64,000 bases of DNA from assembly GCF_918797505.1 (NCBI RefSeq), contig NC_092794.1, positions 68,237,345-68,301,344 on the forward strand, in the 5' to 3' direction. This stretch comes from Bemisia tabaci (lineage: Eukaryota; Arthropoda; Insecta; Hemiptera; Aleyrodidae). The first letter of the stretch is position 1, and the number at the start of each line of letters is the position of its first letter. Below, piece after piece: positions 54,367-63,808 of the stretch. A model generated the notes under the pieces. The model was not told the origin of the DNA. It did no database searches and was given only the letters and a program-made list of their open reading frames with translations. The position numbers and the translations under genes were made by a program.

Positions 54367-54860
54367 TGTTGTTTATCGATAAAGCTCATTCGATAAAGTG
54401 CACTGTATGGACCGCAGCCTCCATCCTGTTCACTGAATCGTTATTCAATCAGCTTTATCGATAAAAACCTATCTTAGCAATGTTGTTTATCGATAAAGTT
54501 CATTCGATAAAGTGCAATGTATAGACCGCAGCCTCCATCCTGATCATAGAATCGTTATCGAATCAGCTCTATCGATAAAAATCTATCTTAGCAATGTTGT
54601 TTATCGATATAGTTCATTCGATAAAAAGCGCTGTATAGACTGCAACCTCCATCCTGATCACCGAATCGTTATCGAATTAGCTTCATGCATCGATAAATAG
54701 CATTGCTCGGATAGGGATTTATCGATAAAGCTGATTCGATAACGATTCTATGATCAGGATGGAGGCTGCGGTCCATACAGCGCACTTTATCGAATCAGCT
54801 TTATCGATAAAGAGCGTTGCTGGGATAGGGATTTATCGATGGAGGTGATTCGATAAGGAT
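54367..54860. repeat. 114-bp satellite-like array dense in ATCGAT
   Basis: Three direct units start at 54369, 54483 and 54597 (TTGTTTATCGATAAAG-like) with period 114 and a shared GACCGCAGCCTCCATCCTGA block. They are followed by inverted units (ATCAGGATGGAGGCTGCGGT at about 54750). TTTATCGATAAA-type palindromes occur two or more times per unit. Confidence 0.9.
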
Positions 54861-54869
54861 GGAAGGATG

Positions 54870-55105
54870 GAGCCGGAGGTGGGTCGGAGGCAAAGAGCAA
54901 AGAGGAGGCCGCGGCGCGTCTATCTGATCGGTGCGGCGGACAAGTGCTGATTTTAGGGGCTTAAGCCGAGGGGATCCGGGATTTGCAATCCATCAAAGTC
55001 GCGGCTCTCCCGTGCGGCGAATAGTAATGCGCCAAGCGGGCTCGGACAGGGTTGCCCGCATGCCGCGCTCCGACCGGGGTGACAACGGCCACTGTCCACA
55101 ATACT
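54870..55105. other. GC-rich stretch
   Basis: CpG-rich DNA (GGCCGCGGCGCGTC and further) between the array and a TIR element. No exon recognised; a regulatory island is possible. Confidence 0.35.
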
Positions 55106-55171
55106 CCCGTCCTAAGGAAAAACGCCGTATGAACCTTCAGAAGTTGCCAAGTTTCTTCCTAAAGAAACCTA

Positions 55172-55684
55172 CACTGAAAAAAATATATCGGTGTATTTAC
55201 TAAGAAAATGGTAAAATTACCAAGAATTCAGGGTTCTATTTGATTCCAGTTTCTTCTTGGTAAAATTACCATTTATGGAATTGGTAATTTTACTAGACCT
55301 TGGTAAAAACACCAATATTTTTTATCGACCGTGGTAGAATTACCGAGATAAAATGGACCACATTTTGCAAGAAAGAACCACTATTTCTGGCTCATTTTAG
55401 AAACAACGTATATGCCATTGGTTTCCCTGTGCAGAACGGTGGTTTTATGGAAGAGTCAGAAATAGTGGTACCTTATTGCAAAATGTAATCCAAATGGCAA
55501 AGTTACCGGGAATTGATTACCAATAAAAGTGGTATTTTTACCTGAAAAAAATCAGTAAAAATACCGGTTTTTAGGTAAGCTTACCAGTCTGTCATGGTAA
55601 AATTACCAATAATTGGTAAAAAAAAGTGAGGTTATAAAGGTACCAACGGACCTTGGTAAAAACGCCGAGAATTTTTTTTAAGTG
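55172..55684. mobile_element. CACTGA-ended GGTAAAATTACC element, copy 2 (nested, itself split)
   Basis: CACTGAAAAAAATATATCGG at the left, GAGAATTTTTTTTAAGTG at the right, with TA on each side (55170-55171 and 55685-55686). It matches 44821-45239 in reverse order and is interrupted at 55357-55491. Confidence 0.92.
55357..55491. mobile_element. 135-bp inverted-repeat element, innermost of three nested elements
   Basis: ACCACATTTTGCAAGAAAG, then CCACTATTTCTGGCTCATT at the left mirrors GAGTCAGAAATAGTGGTACC, then TTGCAAAATGTAATCC at the right. AAATGG flanks both sides (55351-55356 and 55492-55497), a 6-bp target-site duplication. Confidence 0.88.
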
Positions 55685-55929
55685 TAATTAATTGGGAAAA
55701 TCGTGAATATTATTGTCCGAAATTTTCAAACAATTTTATACGCAATTTAATTTAAAATATTTGAAAATTTCAAAAAAAATATCCATGAATGGTGTCAGAA
55801 ATACATGTTTTATCAAGGGAGATTTTGCAACTCTCGAATGTTCGTACGGCGTTTTTCCTTAGCACGGCAGAATAGCAGGCCGCGTCCCGGGGAGATGGGT
55901 GGCAGGGGGAGGAAAACCCTGGCCCGAGG

Positions 55930-56070
55930 AGCATTACCATAATGGCTGTCGGGCACAATTAATTTCGCGGCTGAAATTTCAGCGACGCCGCGAGAGATCC
56001 CGAGCCGCGCACGAAATTAGAGCTGCGGCGCTAACATCCGCCACCCCCTGTTGCCGGCTCGTGGATAATT
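55930..56070. promoter_or_regulatory. possible regulatory island
   Basis: Repeat-free GC-rich DNA with GGGCACAATTAATTTCGCGG, CACGAAATTAGAGC and GTGGATAATTGAGGC. Several ATTA cores; function inferred only. Confidence 0.25.
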
Positions 56071-56307
56071 GAGGCGTTGGGTGCAGAAAGGGCGTTCTCA
56101 CGGGTGCAGAAAGCGCTGAGTTATATTTCACAGAGGAAACTGTCGGGCGAATTTTATGAAATTTTTCGATGTCAGCACTGAATAATCGTAAAGAAATTTA
56201 GTAAAAGTTTCAACGAACTTCATGCATCTGCTATAATTATAATGGATGAAACGTAAGTGGAGCTTCCGAGACACCGCAACCGAGAAATGCCCTTTCTGCA
56301 CCCAGTG

Positions 56308-56575
56308 CTTCAATTGAATGAGAACGAGAACACACCAACTCGGAAAAATGAAAATCATCAAGACACACACAAAACTGCACAGTAGGTGAAGAAGTTACTT
56401 TAAGAAAAAGATTTTTGCTGCCGAAAGACAAGTACTTATAGACACTTTGAGGGCTCAAGTTGGAACAGATGTGCTAACTTCATCGAACTTTACGTACATT
56501 AACTGTCTTTAATGGAAGTTGAGCATTTTCGAGTCACCGAGTTGGTGTGTTTTCGTTCTCACTGATTCAATTATA
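56308..56575. mobile_element. TIR element (AATTGAATGAGAACGA ends)
   Basis: TTCAATTGAATGAGAACGAG, then ACACACCAACTCGG at the left mirrors CCGAGTTGGTGTGTTTTCGT, then TCTCACTGATTCAATTA at the right. The subterminal CGGAAAAATGAAAAT is shared with 45350 and 28380. Confidence 0.75.
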
Positions 56576-57199
56576 AAAACATATGTGTTGGGATCTATGA
56601 AAGGGGCCTAATCTTCCAAAAATTCAAAGTCGAGTTGTTAGTATCATGGCATACAAGAAGAGAGTCTGGACAATGTAAAGCAAGTTTGACCCTAAAAGCT
56701 CCAAAATTGAGAGAGCTATGACTTCTTGAAGCTCCAAAACAAAAATTCTTAGGTTTTAAGTAAAATTGATTAATGTCCTAGGTTAATTTCAGGTTCGGAA
56801 TACGGATATACACATAGAAAAGAAGCGGCTATAGCTCCCTGTGGATAGACAATTTAACTAAAACCGCGCACGGTTGGTTCTCACTTGGTTTCTACACAGC
56901 GTTCAACGTTGAGCGTTTAAAATCGTCAAATGGTCTTATCACCTTAATTCGACACGCTCGGACAGTTTGTTCCGAGAAGATAAGGTACCTTATTACAGGC
57001 CCTATCACAAATGTTGAAAAACAATTTTTTTTTACTTTCGAGTTTATTGAGCTCTTGAAAAATTGGCCTTTTGAATGGTTTTCAACGGAAAAAATGAATG
57101 GAAACATAAGCCTTTCTTAGACAACGCGTAATACTTAGGCTCCTTTTACAGCAAAAAGTTTCGTACATGCTTTTCATTCTGCGCGAAAAGTAGAGGTGA

Positions 57200-57720
57200 C
57201 ATAGGTCAGTTTCAGTGACAACATTAACACATGACCATGACGACACGTTTAAAGTCACCTGGGGCATTGAGCTAGACGTGGACATTAGCGACTTTCTTTG
57301 CCGACGTCATCGTCATTACGAGAGGTTCAAGATTCAATGGCAATGTTAACACCGAAAAATATTACATGGCTGTTATGACGTAGACGACGTTTTGGGTGAA
57401 ATCCATGATTTCAATACTGCTACTGGTGAATTGGATCACGTGTACGATAACAAGATTATCAAGAGGGTGATGCTACTGAAGGCGCCAAATTCCAAAATGG
57501 ACTATTATGAAATCCATCGCGTTATTAGTGACCACGTTGGTGACAACGTTGACATTAACTGTCATAAGCTATATTAACGACGTTACCGGTGACACCGAGG
57601 ACACTAGTACAATTAAATATGACATAGAAGGCATCAGCGGTGATAAGGTTTCAGTGCTGACACTGGAGACAAACGAACGGCCAGCAGCCTCTCTCATTGC
57701 TACCGATGAGAAACAGTCAA
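57200..57720. other. degenerate GAC/GTT-rich stretch
   Basis: Scattered variants of GTGACAACGTTGACATTAAC and GACGACGTT look like a decayed minisatellite. The two overlapping open frames (57392-57577, 57507-57791) are in different phases and probably a by-product. Confidence 0.35.
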
Positions 57721-57729
57721 TTGGAATAC

Positions 57730-57900
57730 ATTTTGTAATTAGGAACTATAATTGGAAGTATTTCTATCGAACGGAACTATGTGCATTATGACGTGAGCCC
57801 TGTTATGCACATATCTTTATGGGTCTCAGGGCTCATATCTTAATGCACATAGTTCCGTTTGATAGAAATACGTCCGATTTCTGGCTCATCCGTAAAAACA
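57730..57900. mobile_element. ATTGGACG foldback copy 5 inside a CTATTTCTGGCTCAT repeat
   Basis: TTTTGTAATTAGGAACTA on the left and TTTCTGGCTCATCCGTAAAA on the right are the two halves of the small repeat seen at 55357 and 43466. Between them (57752-57877) is a complete ATTGGACG-family foldback. Confidence 0.8.
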
Positions 57901-58800
57901 GATATGTACTGTACATAGAGCATCTGATGGTAGATACGTTGTTTTTAAAATGAATCATCCTCCAAGGACACAGACGGGGAGAGCATTGCGCCATACTGCT
58001 TTTACCTGTTAATGGAGCGGGGCCTACTAAAGTACCTGCATAGCGAGAGTATAGACAGATGTGAAACTCCGAAAATCCATCAGGCCTTCACCGATGCCTC
58101 CGCGAATAAAGTTAGGGCCCAGAAATGCAGCCAATCTATGAATTTCAATTATCCAGAGCGATTTATTAATACAACTGTTACGAACCATCGTTTATAAAGC
58201 ACGTATTTGACTTAGTTTTTGCATAAATTTACTCATTTTTGCGGAAGAAAGCTCATTTATGTACTTTCTTGGCCATCTTGGTTAGGATTGGAATCTACAG
58301 ACTGGCAGTGAAATTTTGTGCGTTAGAAGTTGGTTAGAAGGGTGGCTGCACTTTTGGGCCCTAAGCCCTCCATGGAGCAATCTGTCCATACTCTCACTAT
58401 ACAGGTACTCTAGGGCCTACGTCATAAAATTATTACAAGGGGGGGGGGAGAGTCCCAAAATCGAGCGTTATGCATTTTATTCGCGGTCCCTATATCGCTT
58501 TCTGAGACGCAACACTAATAACGTCCACTTGGGTGGGGTGGAGGTGGCGTAGGATTAGGACGCGGGGTGCGGGAGGGAGGAGGGGCGCGGGGCGAGCCGG
58601 CAACGATTGCGGTGGCGGTGACGCGTCCGGGTTGACAGAAATTTATCGGGTCGCGAGGTAGGAGGAAATAAATCGAAGGACCGAATCGTAATTTGTTGGA
58701 GAGGAGATAGGATCTCGCGCCGACTGAAGGGGAGCCGCTGGGCAGCGCTGCTCGCGTTCGAGAGGAGCCCCGGTCCAGCGCCCCGCGATCCCGGGTCCAG
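57901..58800. other. stretch without supported gene; GC-rich to the right
   Basis: From about 58550 the DNA becomes GC-rich, with a G run at 58440 and CGGGTCCAGCGCCCC repeated at 58771 and 58792. No splice-supported exon was found. Confidence 0.4.
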
Positions 58801-58804
58801 CGCC

Positions 58805-58970
58805 CCAGTGGCGTGGCGTGAATTGCGATATATCGATTGTTATGCCATTTAAACCTATGGAAAAAGATCGATTATCAGGGCGTTCGCAGCGAACATCTTA
58901 ATAATCGATTCTTTACTATAGCTTCAAATGGCGATATATCGATAATCGATCTTTCACGCCACGCCACTGC
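58805..58970. mobile_element. ATCGAT-containing foldback family, best copy
   Basis: CAGTGGCGTGGCGTGAATTG, then CGATATATCGATTG at the left mirrors CGATATATCGATAATCGATC, then TTTCACGCCACGCCACTG at the right; centre GCGTTCGCAGCGAAC. About 165 bp. Confidence 0.88.
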
Positions 58971-58987
58971 AGCGCCCGGCTCCAAAG

Positions 58988-59240
58988 CTGCCATGCTAAG
59001 GAAGAACGCCGTATGAGCCATCAGACGCTGCCAAGTTTCCTCCGATAAAAACAGAATTTACTGGAAAAATTGTGAATATTATTTTCCGAAATTTTCAGAC
59101 AATTTTGCACGCAATTCCATCTAAAATATCTGAAAAGTTCGAGAAAAAATATGCATGAATGTTGTCAAAAATACATGTTTTATCAAGGTAAATTTGGCAA
59201 CTCTCGGATGTTCATACGGCGTTCTTCCTTAGCACAGCAG
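58988..59240. mobile_element. CTGCCGTGCTAAGG TIR family, copy 4
   Basis: CTGCCATGCTAAGGAAGAAC and the inverse GTTCTTCCTTAGCACAGCAG, interior very close to 44222-44503. About 253 bp. Confidence 0.92.
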
Positions 59241-59241
59241 A

Positions 59242-59390
59242 AAGCCTGGCGCACTTTGCGATGTATCGTTTGATCTACCGTTTAAACCTATGGGAAAGGA
59301 TCGATAGGCAGGGTGACACCTGAAGAATCGATCTTTCGCAACGTCTTTAAAGGAGGAAAAATCGATGATCGATCGTTCACTGTGCGACTG
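59242..59390. mobile_element. ATCGAT-containing foldback family, copy 5
   Basis: GGCGCACTTTGCGATGTATC at the left, GATCGATCGTTCACTGTGCG at the right; arms with CCGTTTAAACCTATGGGAAA and AACGTCTTTAAAGG. Confidence 0.65.
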
Positions 59391-59526
59391 TCGAGCGCGA
59401 CTCGTGACGCGTCCGCCTCGGACCGCACCGGGACCAGGCGTCTATCGTCTTTACCCAGAAGAAAGAGGGGAGAAAGATGCGCGTCTGATTATCGCAGAAA
59501 TCGCATCTAGGCCGGACCGAAAAGCA

Positions 59527-59692
59527 GAGGCGGATCTAGCAATTTGGCAACACCGGATTTCCTCCATGTAAACCTATACTGAATAATCGATTTTTGTCGG
59601 AGCACCTGGCCACTCCGAGAATCGATACATTTCCGTATGTTTAAATGGAGAAAATCCGGTGTTGCCAAATTGCTGGATCCGCCAATGCCGAA
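59527..59692. mobile_element. GCGGATCTAGCAATTTGGCAAC foldback
   Basis: GGCGGATCTAGCAATTTGGC, then AACACCGGATTTCC at the left mirrors GGAAAATCCGGTGTTGCCAA, ATTGCTGGATCCGCC at the right (one or two mismatches). The interior carries the ATCGAT/AAACCTAT pattern of the family next to it. Confidence 0.85.
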
Positions 59693-59774
59693 AAGCGCAC
59701 GCGTCGTTGACTCGTCGAGCCCGGCAATCTTACCATTCTCCTTTATTCGCGCTTGAAGTCGTTTCCGCTCGCAA

Positions 59775-59935
59775 CCCGCGGGCTGATTGATGAAATTGAT
59801 AGACAAAGCAATAGACAAAAGGAACAAGAAGGATTTGGAGGGATCCTATTGGTGGAAGCGGGTGATTGCAACGTACCTAGGAAGTAGGTAATAGACTAAG
59901 TAATGGCAACCCACGAGAGACTCGATAGTTACCCT
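59775..59935. mobile_element. GACAAAG foldback family, copy 4 (right half lost)
   Basis: GCGGGCTGATTGATGAAATT, then GATAGACAAAGCAATAGAC matches the family's left arm up to CCCACGAGAGACTCGATAG; the right arm is absent. Confidence 0.8.
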
Positions 59936-60545
59936 GGTAAAACGGTTATATTATAGGGACCCATTAGATTCCAATGGGGACCAAGGTGGTTCATGGCATC
60001 CGATAGAAACCTATGGGGTGCAGGAAATTTCAATGGGGACCCAGTGAGAGCCATCGTGAATTGCCAGTGTGGGGACCCGTTGGCCCGTACGAGTTTGAAT
60101 GGGAATTCCCTGTAGAGACTTTAACGAACGGGTAAAAACGTAAGCGAAGTTCGTTCAGCTTGAAAAGAGCCACAATTTTAAAGGCTTGCTGTTTAGAGAC
60201 GGTGCGATTAAGTTTTGTGGTTTTGAAGTTCAGCCGCAGTGTTAGGACCTTGTCATATTTTGCACGAAACAGACAAACGCTTCGAGTCGTTTTTAGATGC
60301 GCATTGCTGAAAATCGAATTTTCAACCCTTCTCTCCCCCTTAAATTAACGTTGATGAAGAATTCCGGATGAAAAATTGCCACCGGACATTGATTTTTCAT
60401 CGGAGATTTAAAAAAAATTGGCACCACGAGCGTAGTTTGAGGTTATTTGACGCAGCCCTGAACGCCCCCTCCCCTCTAAATGCATCTGTAACGCAGGCAT
60501 AGACTCCTCTCTCTAGAGCGTTACGTGTTTTATGAGGACCCCCGG
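59936..60545. other. stretch without supported gene
   Basis: Positions 59960-60085 contain irregular copies of AATGGGGACC/GGGGACCCGT. No exon recognised. Confidence 0.4.
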
Positions 60546-61216
60546 ACTGCCGTCCACACCAAAAATGCCGTAACTCCACTCAAAATGGTTTCATTTCCTT
60601 CAGCGCGTACTGCTCTATTACAAGAAAATGCAATTGCCACAAAGGCTCGTTTTTTTAAATTTTTAGGTCCTAACGGTGTGGCAGAGTTGTATTGAAAAAA
60701 TGAAGGATGAACATTTAGTTTTTTGTAAAACAACACTATGTCAGGAAGAAATTGAAAGTGTTGAATGGAGATACGGCGTTTTCACTTTTTTCACTCAATT
60801 TTTGGTTCCTAATGGTGTGGCGGAGTTGTATTGAAAAAATGAAGGATGAACATTAAGTTTTTTGTAAAACAATACCATGTCAAGAAGAAATTGAAAAAGT
60901 TGAATGGAGATACGGCGTTTTCACTTCTTTCACTCGATTTTTAGTTCCTAATCGTGTGGCGGAGTTGTATTGAATAAATGAAGGATGAACATCAAGTTTT
61001 TTGTAAAACAACACTATGTCAGGAAGAAATTGAAAGTGTTGAATGGAGATACGGCGTTTCCACTTTCTTCACTCAATTTTTAGTTCCTAATGGTGTGGCG
61101 GAGTTGTATTGAAAAAATGAAGGATGAACATTAAGTTTTTTGTAAAACATCACTACGTCAGGAAGAAATTGAAAGTGTTGATTGGAAATACGGCGTTTTC
61201 AGTTTGGACGGCTGTA
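60546..61216. mobile_element. TIR element filled by a 139-bp minisatellite
   Basis: CGGACTGCCGTCCACACCAA, then AAATGCCGTAACTCC at the left is inverted, with divergence, at the right (AAATACGGCGTTTTCAGTTT, then GGACGGCTGTAG). Confidence 0.65.
60660..61195 (+). repeat. 139-bp tandem repeat, four units
   Basis: GTGTGGCRGAGTTGTATTGA occurs at 60676, 60815, 60954 and 61093, exactly 139 bp apart. Each unit also has AATGAAGGATGAACAT, TTTTTTGTAAAACAA and GGAGATACGGCGTTTTCAC. Units differ by a few substitutions. Confidence 0.95.
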
Positions 61217-61219
61217 GAG

Positions 61220-62860
61220 ACACGGGAAATTCCGCCGGTGTCCGTCACCAAATTGGCAACACCACGCGAAAAGCTCAAATCAGAGCTGGTGGACAAAGGC
61301 CGCGGTGAAGTAAATAGTGATTTATAGTAATAAACAAGGCACGGACAGTTGGAATGTCCCGTCCGCATCTACAGTAGCGGCCAGCACAATAAGACGTAAG
61401 CGACTTCACTGCCAGCCCGCGGTCGCAGCGGCTACCGTTTCAACTAGCAACTAGCCTAACTCAGGCAAGAACCTATTATATATATACTTTATACATATAT
61501 ATCCGCCACCACCACCACAATAAAATATATTACACGGCTAAGTATAGAGCTCCAGACAGCCAGATAAGATTTGCCGTCCACCGCCGCACTTCGCGAGGTA
61601 CGCACACTTAAAACGACGTATGAGTATATGAATGTCGCCAGACTGTCCCCGATGGAGTGGTCATTTATATAGAGAAAGTATATTTTTTTCAAAATGCAAA
61701 AAATGCAATTTGACAACTTGTAGATCCTTTTACAGCGTTTTTAAATGTCTACGAACACCATCGTGGCTCCCGACATATATTGCCTATATTTCTCCGACCT
61801 ATAAGTTACAGAAATGCATCGATTCTTTGTTCGATAGGTATCGATTCATTTCTAATGCGTAGCCGCGAGAGAGTTAATGATTTTGCTTTGATCCTGACTG
61901 ATTATGTGTCAAGGCGATTATTCGATTAATTGAACGTATCGCTTTGGGTGCAAAAAAATATCATCATTTACTCGGATATCCCTGATAGAAATACAGTCAG
62001 AGGAAAATGTTCCTGTTGAATATGCCGTGGCAGGAATTTTTGCTAAATCAATCGGAATTCTTTTCTACGCCATAAAGCCAAGAGTTGACCTAATCCACTA
62101 CGTCTTGTGTACAGGCACTCACTAGGTTTTGAATTTTCACTCTTGATTTGTGGGTTCATAATTTGTATCTTTTTGAAAGATTTAGGCAAAACTATTTGTC
62201 CACTTTCGATCAAAACCCCTGAAATTTCTAAAAAATCTTGCCACAGTATGAACTTGATCGGAAAGGTAATCCTAGGACCACGTAAGTTCGAAGGAAAACA
62301 TTTAGCCCGTTCGCTTTGCGAGAATGTGTTTCTTGTGTCTTTGGTCCAAGCCTTATTTTACTGCAGCTTTTAGACTTAGGGCAGAAAGAATTAGTTTGAA
62401 CCTGAAACTAAAAACTGATCGGCGGAACACGTGCTCATTAGATGATTTCGAGTATTTATCGCCGTAATTCACTGAACTCGTAATCTCATTATCAGGTCGT
62501 AAACTACATTTCGGCTGTCGGCCATCAGCGAAATTGGCCGATGAAAATACCGCAGAGAAGGAACAGTTTATTCGTTATTAATCAAATATATTTGCGGAGA
62601 AAATAATAAAAGCGGATCGAGGGGAGAGAGAGCTATAAAATTTATTTGAGGTTCGACATGCGAAGAATCCGATTTTTGAGGAGGAAGTGGAAACGAAAAA
62701 GAAGACGATCCTGAGTCACAAGGAGTCGTCATTGTCGGACGCACGGTGCGAGGATGTAAGTCAATTTTTAAGTGATCCATAAACGCAGAAACATTCCATG
62801 CCGTGAAAATATTTCCTAAATTTAAGAAATTATCGTTGGTTTGAAGTGAGTATCCGTCGT
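61220..62860. other. stretch without supported gene
   Basis: Positions 61480-61540 contain a TATATA-rich part next to CCGCCACCACCACCACA. Positions 62470-62600 have ATTA-rich motifs. A + strand frame leading to a GTAAGT at 62757 has no acceptor I trust. Confidence 0.4.
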
Positions 62861-62864
62861 ATTG

Positions 62865-63125
62865 ATCTAGGTAAACTGTTTACTTAGAAATAGGAAACAG
62901 TTGCGTAACTCCCACGTGCATTTACTGGTTTCAAGTTAATGGTTTGTTTAAAATTAGTAAACGGCGTGTTGGACGGGAATGCGCGTTTATTGTATTGAAA
63001 CCAACTGTTGTCTTAGAATTAGTAAACGGGGACGCCCGGCATGAATGGATGTTGCCTAACTCTCAGGCGTGTTTACTTATTTCTAACCAATTGTTGTTTT
63101 AAATTTAGTAAATAGTCACTGCAGG
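62865..63125 (+). repeat. diverged repeat of ~95-115-bp units
   Basis: ATTAGTAAACGG/ATTTAGTAAATAG after GTTTAAA/GTCTTAG/GTTTTAA occurs near 62955, 63020 and 63105; between these are GTTTACT/GTTTATT and AACTCYCA-like blocks. About three decayed units. Confidence 0.55.
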
Positions 63126-63355
63126 TATGCACACTGCACCCATATCATATGTATTATTATTGATCAATAATAGCAAAAAATGGTTTAATTTATCGAATTT
63201 TTGATGAAAAAAAATTTCAATTGTATATCTGCAAGTATCGAAGACTCGACATGGCAAGTATCGACTTGCAAATTTTGGCCTACCTATCGGTGGAATTATT
63301 CAGGCAACAGGGTTCTTTACAAAGGGTAGTTAGGTCCTTACGTAGTATACTATAG

Positions 63356-63601
63356 TTCCATGGAGGAACGTTGTATGAGCGTTCGAGTATTGCCATATTT
63401 CCCGCGATATAAAGTTCAATTTTGGGAAAAGTTACGAATATTTTCCGGTTCAATATTCACATGCTGTAGATTAGGTTGCGAATAAAATTCTCTGAGAAAG
63501 TCTAGGAAAAATATTTACAAGTTTCCCTAAAAAATCATACTTAATCGAAGGAAATTAGCAACGTCTGAAGGTGCATACGACGTTGTTCCTGGACACGGCA
63601 G
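63356..63601. mobile_element. CTGCCGTGCTAAGG TIR family, copy 5 (diverged)
   Basis: GGAGGAACGTTGTATGAGCG, then GAGTATTGCCATATTTCCC at the left; GGAAATTAGCAACGTCTGAA, then ATACGACGTTGTTCC and ACACGGCAG at the right. Confidence 0.75.
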
Positions 63602-63678
63602 ATTAGTGGTGTGGCAAAACATTCTGAAACATCGCATATGAGCGGGGATATTAAATTGTAAAACAGAGCAGCACGCAC

Positions 63679-63808
63679 CTGAGCGGCGCGCCGACATAGC
63701 CAAAGCACCCGTCCTGCGTATTAGACCAACACGGTTTTCCTTGAACCCGCGGTATCGAATTCTTCATCAGGAAATGCCGCCCGGATTCTTGTCTCGGACA
63801 CATTGTTG
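63679..63808 (-). CDS. candidate exon on the - strand, product not recognised
   Basis: On the - strand a CTTTTTAG acceptor (next to 63808) and an AG/GTGCGT donor (next to 63679) bound 130 nt that are open in one frame: TMCPRQESGRHFLMKNS, then IPRVQGKPCWSNTQDGC and FGYVGAPLR. The Cys/Trp/Gly-rich run looks protein-like, and the DNA belongs to no repeat family. It cannot join directly to the 43138 exon: the phases differ and a stop follows. It therefore needs another exon between them, belongs to a different gene, or is spurious. Confidence 0.3.

Larger units (their letters stand above)
55106..55870. mobile_element. CTGCCGTGCTAAGG TIR family, copy split by a nested element
   Basis: The left end CCTAAGGAAAAACGCCGTAT, then GAACCTTCAGAAGTTGCC and the right end GTTCGTACGGCGTTTTTCC, then TTAGCACGGCAG are the family TIRs. 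Removing 55172-55684 plus one TA restores the ~250-bp body. Confidence 0.9.

Noticed and set aside
59936..60130. Possible short tandem array of AATGGGGACC
   Set aside because: The spacing is irregular and the copies too few to define a unit.
62640..62756. + strand exon ending at GTAAGT (peptide containing EEEVETKKK and SSLSDARCED)
   Set aside because: The donor is good, but there is no convincing acceptor or start codon in frame, and it would be on the opposite strand to the surrounding gene.
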